Assembly: GCF_030010235.1 (NCBI RefSeq)
Contig: NZ_JASCRS010000002.1
Location: 248,001-312,000, forward strand
DNA length: 64,000 bases
Direction of reading: 5' to 3'
Origin: Leucobacter sp. UT-8R-CII-1-4
GTDB taxonomy: Bacteria > Actinomycetota > Actinomycetes > Actinomycetales > Microbacteriaceae
Below, piece by piece: positions 43,608 to 51,400 of the stretch. Position 1 is the first letter of the stretch. Every line of letters starts with the position of its first letter. The notes under the pieces are model-generated. The model was not told the origin of the DNA. It was given only the letters and a program-made list of their open reading frames with translations, and ran no database searches. The translations under genes and the position numbers were made by a program.

Positions 43608-44213
43608 TTAGGCTGTCGGGGCGCGATAGTTATCCACGTAGAACCCCCAAGTCTTCATTGTGAAATACTGCGCGGTGATTTCGGTGTTCAACCCCGCACT
43701 CATGCAGTTGTCTGAGCGGTAGGTCACCGCGTGAGCGATCTCGTGACGAACGACCATGCGAGCACGCTCTCCGCCAGCATTGGCTACCACGTTTGCAATG
43801 CGGACGTGGTTGACACTGCCGTAGCTGATGTTGCCGTCGATGTAGGAGACGCCTACGCCCCACGCAGCAGCTTCGGACTCAATCCAGTGGCGGAAGGATC
43901 CGCCACCGGAGTAACCAGAGCCACCACCGTAGCTTGCGCGGGCAGCTTCCTCAGCGGCGACGCGCTCCGCTTCGATGCGGGCGTCTTCCGCATCCTGCCA
44001 GGCGGTGACCTCGTCAGTGATGACCTGGCTCGCACTTGCGATCTTCGGAGTAGCCGTGGCGATGCTCTGCTCGACGACCTCACGGAAGTCTGCGCCGGTT
44101 GCGGTGTGAGCGTCGGTCTTGACCGTGAACTCGTCGAGGATCTCCTGGAGCTTGTTCCGCGATTCCTGCGACGCCTTATCGGCTGACGATACGACGAGCG
44201 GTGCTGCGGTGCC
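43608..44213 (-). pseudogene. 5'-truncated secreted metallopeptidase-like gene
   Basis: About 201 residues remain, with no start codon at the upstream end. A helical region (SSADKASQESRNKLQEILDE) leads into a Gly/Ser linker and then a domain with HEIAHAVTYRSDNC. HEIAH fits the HExxH zinc-protease motif, and NTEITAQYFTMKTWG follows it. The reading frame stays open upstream to 44771 but that part is antisense to a better coding frame on the plus strand. Most likely the N-terminal part, including a signal or membrane segment, was lost. The remnant lies head to head with another truncated gene. Confidence 0.6.
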
Positions 44214-44906
44214 GATCCGGTCTTCTCTACCTCCGAGTCGATCCACGTCACCGCAGAGGGTGAGTTCACCTCCGAGAGCTTCGTGCCCGAGGAGTTCGGC
44301 AAGTACCTCTGGATCGAGACGCTGACCACGATCCCTGCGGAAAGCGAGGAAGCCCTCGTCATCCACCGTGGTGAGTGCGGCATCGCCGAAGAGTCCAGCG
44401 TGATCGTGGACGTGACCACCAAGGCTCAGACCGACAATGGCGACCAGACAGTAGACCTTGGGGAGCAGACCTGGGACAAGGCGATCCTCAACGGCTACGT
44501 GCCGGAGGGAGCGACGGTCACCATCCGTGGATACCGCGCAGATGCGAGCGTGACGGTTGCCGAGGCGTGTACCGAATCGAACATGGCCTACGAGTGGACG
44601 AGCGAGAAGCTGCAGGGTGGCATGGTCGAGAACTTGGAGATCGACTCCGCCAAGTTCACCCCGGAGAAGATGACCTCTGACACGAAGTTGTACTTCGTCG
44701 AAACCACTCGCGATGCACTTGGGCGCACAGTGAGCACCGGTGAATGTGGCGATCCTGACGAGATACTTCACGTCGAAGGCGGAGACGGTGTGATCGCTTG
44801 GACTGGTGGTGATGCTTCACCCGCACTGTGGGTCGGTGGAGCAGCGCTCCTCGGACTCTTCGGAGCAGCAGCGGTCTACATGATCCGCCGCCGCGCAACT
44901 GCATAA
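44211..44906 (+). pseudogene. 5'-truncated cell-surface protein with sortase-type C-terminus
   Basis: About 231 residues remain, the C-terminal part of a large surface protein: beta-rich repeats (SIHVTAEGEFTSESFVPEEF and WDKAILNGYVPEGATVTIRG) and a cell-wall sorting signal. The end reads IAWTGG, 9 residues, a hydrophobic helix (ALWVGGAALLGLFGAAAVYM), then IRRRATA. The motif IAWTG matches the LAXTG type used by class E sortases. No proper start or signal peptide precedes it; GTG 44283 is the first possible start codon. Its 5' border abuts the truncated peptidase gene at 44211. Confidence 0.62.
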
Positions 44907-44923
44907 TCCACCACGAGGGCAGA

Positions 44924-44969
44924 TTCGACCCCGACCCCGGTGCTACTCAGCGTCAGCGTCGGGGTCGAA
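44924..44969. terminator. Hairpin between convergent remnants and small Zn-protein gene
   Basis: Perfect 12-bp arms TTCGACCCCGAC (44924-44935) and 44958-44969. The right arm overlaps the last codons of the minus-strand gene ending at 44943. Confidence 0.6.
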
Positions 44970-45176
44970 CTGTTCCATGCGTTCGGGCTCACTCATCCAC
45001 AAGCACTCGATTTCGTCACAGCCCAGATACAAGCCCATCTCTGCTTCAAAGACGCGCGCCATCGCACCGCACTCTGGGCAGATCGCGGGAGAGACGGTCA
45101 TGCCGCCGAAGATACTCGCACACGGCGGCGAGTAGTCGAACTCGACACGATTGCGCTCGGGCTCGCTATGAGACAC
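44943..45176 (-). CDS. Small zinc-ribbon-like hypothetical protein
   Basis: Up to 77 aa. It contains CPECGAMARVFEAEMGLYLG followed by CDEIEC, a two-pair cysteine arrangement that suggests a zinc ribbon. The tail is acidic. GTG 45176 overlaps the end of the upstream gene by 11 bp; ATG 45101 (52 aa) is the alternative start and keeps all cysteines. It lies in an operon with the membrane protein at 45166-45813. The function is unknown. Confidence 0.5.
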   Translation of the reverse strand: MSHSEPERNRVEFDYSPPCASIFGGMTVSPAICPECGAMARVFEAEMGLYLGCDEIECLWMSEPERMEQFDPDADAE

Positions 45177-45813
45177 CGCCACGGAGCCGCGCCAGATCAT
45201 CGAAGATCTTGCGGCGCTCTGGATCGAGGGGATGCACCGGCTCATATCCGCGACGAGACCAGAACAGCCCTGCGGAGTCCCGGAAGGAAATCTCGGGGAG
45301 GAAGTGACTCTCGATCTCTGGAGTGGCGATACAAATGCGCGTTGTCTTCTCGCCCGGTCGAATGAACTCTGAGCCGATGGAACCCGGCACGATCGCCTGC
45401 TTCCGAAGGTCGTACAACTGCGTCTGAAAAGCACCGATCACTTCGGTGCTGCCGTTGATGATCTCGATGTCGATGATCTGCATGTCTTCGAGAGCGATGT
45501 ACTCATGCGGACGATCAGGATCGCTACCGAGGACGTTCCCGCCGACCTGCGTCATCGAATACTCACCATCCCGGCGCGAGATCGGGTCACCCTTACGGTA
45601 GATCGCGCCTCCAAGAACGGACGCATAGACGAGCCGTGCCTGCGCTTCGTTCCGCGCTCTGACATCTTCGGCGTACACCGCCTGAGCGATCCGATTCGCC
45701 TCCGAGCTTGCCTCGTTTGCCTTGCGACTGAACCCGAGTGCGATTCCCGCGACGACGACCGCACCGAGCGTCACGACAACCATCGCCCAATCGGCTACCG
45801 AACCTGCCAACAT
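45166..45813 (-). CDS. Membrane-anchored hypothetical protein
   Basis: Protein of 215 aa with one N-terminal membrane helix (about residues 8-27, AMVVVTLGAVVVAGIALGFS), a short helical stretch, and a soluble domain of about 160 residues rich in beta strands (YIALEDMQIIDIEIINGSTE). No catalytic motif was recognised. It has a strong SD (AGGGAGGAGG) and sits divergent from the serine resolvase gene. Island genes of this shape are often unknown; no function is proposed. Confidence 0.7.
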   Translation of the reverse strand: MLAGSVADWAMVVVTLGAVVVAGIALGFSRKANEASSEANRIAQAVYAEDVRARNEAQARLVYASVLGGAIYRKGDPISRRDGEYSMTQVGGNVLGSDPDRPHEYIALEDMQIIDIEIINGSTEVIGAFQTQLYDLRKQAIVPGSIGSEFIRPGEKTTRICIATPEIESHFLPEISFRDSAGLFWSRRGYEPVHPLDPERRKIFDDLARLRGGVS

Positions 45814-45852
45814 CCACCCTCCTCCCTACGTCTCGTTCTAATGGTAGCCGCG

Positions 45853-45864
45853 CCGACCATGATG
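45853..45864 (+). promoter_or_regulatory. Island motif CCGACCATGATG, copy 2
   Basis: It lies in the intergenic region between the divergent membrane-protein gene and the serine resolvase gene, 39 bp from the start of the former. Identical to copies at 43210 and 54330-54397. Confidence 0.6.
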
Positions 45865-45946
45865 TCCGCAAGACGACCGGTTGACGGACGTTTGGGCAAC
45901 CCGCGTAAATCCGCAGATATCAATGTCCGCAAACCCCGTCCGTCAA
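45862..45946. other. Candidate res site of the serine resolvase
   Basis: Two direct copies of ATGTCCGCAA (45862-45871 and 45923-45932) and an inverted pair TTGACGGACG (45881-45890)/CGTCCGTCAA (45937-45946) are packed into 85 bp directly upstream of the resolvase gene. Multiple short subsites with a TGTCCG/CGGACA core are typical of Tn3-type resolution sites. Confidence 0.5.
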
Positions 45947-45977
45947 TTCAAAACCACGGACACCTTTGGAGGACACC

Positions 45978-46535
45978 ATGCTGATCGGATACGCACGAGT
46001 CTCAACGACCGAGCAGAACCTCGACCTCCAGACCGATGCGCTCCTCAGAGCGGGATGCGAGAAGGTATTCGTCGACCACGGCGTCAGTGGCACCAAGGCT
46101 CCGTTGAGCCGCCCGGAGTTCGCAGACCTCTGGAAGCAGCTGCGTGACGGGGATGTGCTTGTGATCTATCGTCTTGACCGCCTCGCGCGTAACGCTCGCT
46201 CTGCACTGGAGATTGTCGAAGGTCTCGACGAGAAGGGCGTCGCGCTGCGCTCGCTCAACGACGGCATCTCCACAGAAGGGGCGACCTCACGCTTGATCCT
46301 GACAATCATGGCAGCGGTGGCACAGCTTGAGGTCGAGATTCTGCGGGAGCGTACCCGTGACGGACTCGAAGCGGCTCGTGCACGCGGGCAGAAGCTCGGG
46401 CGGCGAGAAGCCCTGACAAACGAGCAGAAGGAGCACGCACGTTCGCTCCGCGCCGACGGCAAGTCGCTCCGCGAGATCGCGCGCCTCCTCGGTGTGGGGA
46501 AGACCACGATCGCGAAGGTCGTGGAACTACCGTGA
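45978..46535 (+). CDS. Serine recombinase (resolvase/invertase family)
   Basis: Protein of 185 aa. The catalytic serine is in the N-terminal IGYARVSTTEQNLDLQ, followed by YRLDRLARN and LERTRDGLEAAR-like helix E (LRERTRDGLEAARARGQKLG), and a C-terminal Hin-type HTH (REIARLLGVGKTTIAKV). Full length for Tn3 resolvase or Gin-type invertases. It has a strong SD (GGAGG). A res-like repeat cluster lies just upstream. No transposase is present, so it either resolves island multimers or is a relic of a transposon. It converges on the DUF4238 gene, 3 bp apart. Confidence 0.92.
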   Translation: MLIGYARVSTTEQNLDLQTDALLRAGCEKVFVDHGVSGTKAPLSRPEFADLWKQLRDGDVLVIYRLDRLARNARSALEIVEGLDEKGVALRSLNDGISTEGATSRLILTIMAAVAQLEVEILRERTRDGLEAARARGQKLGRREALTNEQKEHARSLRADGKSLREIARLLGVGKTTIAKVVELP

Positions 46536-46538
46536 CCG

Positions 46539-47558
46539 CTATTCTGCGGGCGAAGGTTGCAGAAAGATCGGCTCCCCGCTGAACTCGATGCGGTCGCCGA
46601 CGAACTGGAAACTGAGTGGATCAGGTTCCGGCAGATCGTCTGGGACGAACTTGGCGTCGTCAGGGTGGTGGTAAATCCATTCGCGGGCACCCCGCACTGT
46701 CATCTCATTGAAGAGCTTCTCGACGGCGGCGGTGCCCTGCATCGTCTGATCGAAATGACCAGCGCGTACACGCTCGACCGGAACAAGGTCTGCAAACACC
46801 ATCGGGTCGGACATCAGGATGCCGACTTTTCGCGACAAAGGGAACGTGATGCCCCACGCCGTCATGAAACCAGTCCCACCCCACGGGTCATCGTCGTCAT
46901 CGGGATGCGGGATGAGCCCGACTGGGGAGTCCGATACGATCAATGACCGTTGCTCGAACCGATGAACCGTCCAGGGTCGACCCGAGATGTACGGCAGAAG
47001 CTGCTCTGCCGTCATGACAATTTGCTTCACAAACTTGAGGTTCGTCATCGACACAAGGGTCGCCCCAGGCTCCATGACTCGATCCCAGAGTGCATCGACC
47101 TCCGCGTCTGTTGCCTCGCGTCCCTGACTCTCCGCGATTCTGCGACGCAACGCTGGTTTCCCACCCGCGCCGATCTGCATTCGTAGAGCTTCGCTCGCAA
47201 CGTGCTCCATGCTCCGCTTCATTTCCGGACCACGCGCGGCTTGGAGCGCAATGAAAAACGCGAGCCCGTTACGATCCTCTTCGGTCAACCGCGTTCGCCC
47301 TTCGATCACTTGGCGAATGATCCGGCTCGCGTCGCCTTCCACCTCGCTCAGTATCTTTTCGAATGCGTCAGGCGCTTGTCCGACAGCATCTACGGAGTAC
47401 AGGTGTTTCTTTGCCGCGACCGATTTCGTCGTTGCTGTGAAGGTTGTGTCGCCAGGCAGTCGGACAGCGCAAATCAAGTCTTTGTCGGTGGCGAACCCGC
47501 GCAGCAGCATCCTCGGCACAAAATGATGCCACTTTGCGGGGTTTTGCTCTGCGCTCAC
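46539..47558 (-). CDS. DUF4238 family protein
   Basis: Protein of 339 aa starting WHHFVPRMLLRGFATDKDLI after the first residues, the typical DUF4238 opening (HHxVPRxxLRxFA). The family is widespread near restriction and defence genes but its biochemistry is unknown; the conserved His and Arg could be catalytic. The start is GTG 47558, 10 bp after the HEPN-like gene, so it is the third gene of the restriction-modification operon. Acidic run DDDDDPWGG near residue 220. Confidence 0.8.
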   Translation of the reverse strand: MSAEQNPAKWHHFVPRMLLRGFATDKDLICAVRLPGDTTFTATTKSVAAKKHLYSVDAVGQAPDAFEKILSEVEGDASRIIRQVIEGRTRLTEEDRNGLAFFIALQAARGPEMKRSMEHVASEALRMQIGAGGKPALRRRIAESQGREATDAEVDALWDRVMEPGATLVSMTNLKFVKQIVMTAEQLLPYISGRPWTVHRFEQRSLIVSDSPVGLIPHPDDDDDPWGGTGFMTAWGITFPLSRKVGILMSDPMVFADLVPVERVRAGHFDQTMQGTAAVEKLFNEMTVRGAREWIYHHPDDAKFVPDDLPEPDPLSFQFVGDRIEFSGEPIFLQPSPAE

Positions 47559-47568
47559 GGTGTGCGAC

Positions 47569-48405
47569 CTAAGACCTGTGTAGAGGAAAGCGACGCCGCC
47601 GCCGAAGGTATGAATCTGGCATCATCCAGTCATCGAAGAACTCTGTGAATACCGGTAAGCCACGCCCATAGTCAAGGGTGCTGATTGTGTGCGACAGGAA
47701 CCGGATGGGTCGGATCGCGAGGAGCATCCCCTCGACGCCGATCCGTTTGTCGTCCTGCAACTGCGTCGTCATCGCTTCGAAAGAACTCAACCGGTCGCCG
47801 CTAAGTGAGACGTGATCGATGATTGCCAGCGGCACGTTCTCATCCATGTATCGAGCAAACCCGCGATGCATGGCGTCTTGCCGTTGTTGACCAGGGTTCA
47901 CGCGACGCTCCGGAACGTAAGTGCGAACGAGCGTCACCCACCGCGAGATCGGATCATCAATCGTTGCGCCGTCACCCTGCGTAAGACGGTTGAGGTTGTA
48001 GTAGCGATCCTTCTCAGCGAACTTGTTGAGAAAGCCGACGACCGCTTTCGACCCTGCATTTGCAGAAGGTGCGTCAACGAGGTCAACGCCATTTGCCGAC
48101 GCAACTGCCTCAACATCGCGGACGAGGCGCGTCAGATTGTGACGGTAGTTCTCCACTTCACCCGGCGGTGGGAAGCGACCCGTCCGTTGATACTGATCGC
48201 AAACAAGGATTAGCTTGCTTAGTCGTTCAATACCCTGAGACAGCCCGAAGAACGCCTCATACATGCGCCCTGGATCACCGAAGAAGGAGTGTCGGATCGA
48301 TGTCGTCCCTGCACCCAGTAGCGCCCGCGTCAAGTGCGCCTCCTGGATAATGGCACGCTGGATTGCTGTTTGGTCGGGGCGCGCTGAGGGCGTGGAGGGC
48401 GTCAT
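47569..48405 (-). CDS. HEPN-like protein coupled to the restriction enzyme
   Basis: Protein of 278 aa, no sure family match by eye. Residues about 50-100 read EAFFGLSQGIERLSKLILVC followed by a TGRFPPPGEVENYRHNLTRLV stretch, similar in pattern to HEPN proteins (helical, with a GHDL-like loop). RHNL resembles the usual H in that loop, but the RNase motif Rx4-6H is not clearly present. The C-terminal half is of unknown type and ends very basic. Its ATG overlaps the stop of the Type ISP gene by one base (TGATG), so translation is coupled. The obvious guess is a modulator or abortive effector for the restriction system. Confidence 0.5.
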   Translation of the reverse strand: MTPSTPSARPDQTAIQRAIIQEAHLTRALLGAGTTSIRHSFFGDPGRMYEAFFGLSQGIERLSKLILVCDQYQRTGRFPPPGEVENYRHNLTRLVRDVEAVASANGVDLVDAPSANAGSKAVVGFLNKFAEKDRYYNLNRLTQGDGATIDDPISRWVTLVRTYVPERRVNPGQQRQDAMHRGFARYMDENVPLAIIDHVSLSGDRLSSFEAMTTQLQDDKRIGVEGMLLAIRPIRFLSHTISTLDYGRGLPVFTEFFDDWMMPDSYLRRRRRFPLHRS

Positions 48406-51400
48406 CAACCCAAGACCTCCAGCGCAGGCAATCCCTTGACGATCTTGACGGTCTCGACGCTCACCGTGGTGATGCGCTTAATGAGGTCGAGGATGTAGCG
48501 GGGGTCGCCATGTTCGTCGCCCCACGCGTTCGGGTCGTTGATGATGCCGGACGCTTTGTCGGTCTTGACTTGGTAGCGCTCAACGATCCAGTCAAGCGCT
48601 GAGCGCGAGCCGAGCAGGTACTCGTGCGCCTCCTCCGGGATGCCAGTGATTGTGATGTCGTCGTTGTAGATGATGGTGGTCTTGTCATCCTTGCGACCAT
48701 CCTTCGCGTAGCGCATCTTCGTCACGCGCAACGAGGCGTTGGGCTTCACGTTCTCCGTCAGCGCATACGGCTCCACGGTCTCGTAGTTGAGGTGGAGATC
48801 AGAGAGCGCACGACCCGCCGCAACGAACTCCTTGAACGCCTTCACCTTAGGGATGCGGGGCAGCATTTTCATGAGGTCAGCTTCGAAATCGGCGCGGTAC
48901 TCCCGCGAATGGAGTAGCCCGTAGACATAGAAGAAGATGTCGTCCTTCGAAGTCTTCACACCGTATGCGTTTCGATAGTCGACCAGAATCTCATCTGTGA
49001 TGTTGTCAATCCGTTCGAATGCTGGGCTATCACCTTCATCGAAGATGTCGAGCGCGCGCGAGTCCACGACGACGGGGCGGTAGCTGAAGCGCGGAAAGAA
49101 CTGCCCCCCGCTCCCCGCTCCAGTCACATGCAAATCCGGGAGACAGTCGAGCATCAACACGGAGAACGGAACGGCAGACCCCGCGCCGACGTAATAGATT
49201 CCGATGTTCTCTGTATCTTGACTCGGAAACGCCTCGTTGAGCTTGTAGACCATGTCGTTGAGATCACGGTCGAAAACTACGTGCTGTTTCTGGAATGCTC
49301 GGTACATCGCAGTCCGCGAAGTAGACTGCCCGGTCGGTAGCTTTTCGCCCCGGTCTAGTCGTGTAGCATCAGCGCGATTCCAACTCATTTGCGTCGCATC
49401 TACGTTCCGTTTGAACGCTTGCCCCCGTCTAGCAGCGAGAGCCCGCCGATCGACTTCGCCGTTGAAGAACGCGACCATCGCGCTCACATTCTGCGACAGG
49501 TCTTTCTCGGAGAAGCTATAGACCCAAGAATCCCGAGCAGTCGCAAGTCCACGCCCGTAAGACTCAAATACCCGAGTCTCACGCGCCTTGGCTTTATCTT
49601 TCTCTCCGATCGGAGCGAACTTCGCGAAGTCATCGTTACGCTTGTTGATCCAGTCGCCTTCGGGAGTCGGATCGATTAGCTTCCAGGGAATGACACTCGC
49701 AGAGCCGAAGGCGCTGATCTTGCCGAGCTTCTGCGCCGTGTCGAGATAGTCGCCGATGTCATAGTAGTGAAGCTTGCCGGGGAGCTGTTGCTTCGGGTTC
49801 TTGACAAGTAGTGCAATCGCAATAGTCGCGCGAGACCCAGACCCAAAGACCTTTCCCCCTTCCTTGCGAGACTGCTCACCAGCCGTTCGCTGATTCCCTC
49901 GTAGGTTGAAGACGTAGACGCTCGTAAACTCGTCCATCAGGCTCAGACGAAGACCATCAGCGGTATTACCGTCGATGTACCCACCGTTGGAGACATATCC
50001 AACAATGCCGTTGTCCCCCACGCGATCGGAAGCCCAACGAATCGCACGTATGTAGGAGTCGTAGAGATTGTTCTTATTCGTCGCGGTCGAACGCGCTGCA
50101 TAGGAATCACGGATGTGTGAGTCGAGCGTCGGATACGAGTTGTTCTGGTTGTCGTCGTTCCCCGAAGTCTGCCCCTTCGAGTATGGCGGATTCCCGATCA
50201 CCACACGGATGTCGCGTTCCTTCTGCGCTACTACACGATCGTTGTTCGTCTTGAACACGCCCATGTCATCGAGTTCGTCATCGTCCTCAAACATTTGGAA
50301 GGTGTCGGTTAGGACGATGCCATCGAACGGCACGTAGTTGCCGCCCTGGAGTGAGTGGTAGGTCTCCTCGATGTTGATTGCAGCAACGTAATACGCGAGC
50401 AGCACGATCTCGTTCGCGTGAAGCTCATAGCGGTACTTCCGCGCGAGATCATGCGGCTTGATGAGCCCCGACTGGAGCAGGCGCACGATAAATGTCCCCG
50501 TCCCGGTGAACGGGTCGAGGATGTGCACACCTTCATCGGAGAGCGAGGTGTCGAACTCATCTTTCAGAATGTCGTTGACGCTATGGATGATGAAATCCAC
50601 GATCTCGTTCGGGGTATAGACGATGCCGAGCTTTTCACTTGTGCGAGAAAACGCCGTCGAGAAGAACTTCTCGTAAAGTTCCTTCACGATCGTTTGCTTC
50701 GCGCCGGGGTCGTCGATACCGGCAGCACGGGTGCGCACGCTTTCATAGAACTTCTCGAGCTTTACCGTCTCGGTGTCGAGATTCGCTTCGTCAAGAACCT
50801 TGACCATCTGGTTCATCACCTGCGAGACAGGGTTGTTCTCTGAGAACTCGTACCCCTCGAACAGTGCGTCGAACACGGGCTGCGTGATGAGATGCTGCGA
50901 AAGCATCTGCACCGCGTCGTTGTGAGAAATGTCGGGGTTCAGGTTGAGACGCAGCCCCTCGGTGAACGCCTCGAACTCTTCTCGAATTAGCTTGTTCTCA
51001 CCACCGATGAGCGCTTCGATGCGAGTGGTGTGAGCCTCAGCGATCGAGGCAACGTCCTTCGCCCAGTTCTCCCAATATCGTCGCTCGCCGACCTTCTGCA
51101 CGATCTTGGAGAGAATCGCATCGCGCCACGCCTCGATCTTCGAGAAGTCGAGCTGGAGCGCGGTGTTGATCTTGTCCGCACCCTTGGTTGCGGTGTCTTC
51201 TTCGTCTTCGCTCTTGCCGCCGCCAGCGCCAATGACATCGACCATAAGCCGGTTGGTCTTCTTGGTGAGGTCGATCTTGTTGACCTCGGCGTCGAAACGC
51301 TCGTCGTGCGCGCGGAGCGCCTGGAGCACCTGCCAGACCACTCGGTACTTATCGTTGTTGTTCAGAGCTTGATCGGGTTCAACATCGCTTGGGACTGCGA

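Noticed and set aside
44214-44771. N-terminal half of the long minus-strand frame at 43608-44771
   Set aside because: It is the antisense of the surface-protein remnant, whose plus-strand translation has clear beta-repeat and sorting-signal features.
45978-46535. Complete Tn3-type transposon around the resolvase
   Set aside because: No transposase gene and no terminal inverted repeats were found nearby; only the resolvase and a res-like site are present.
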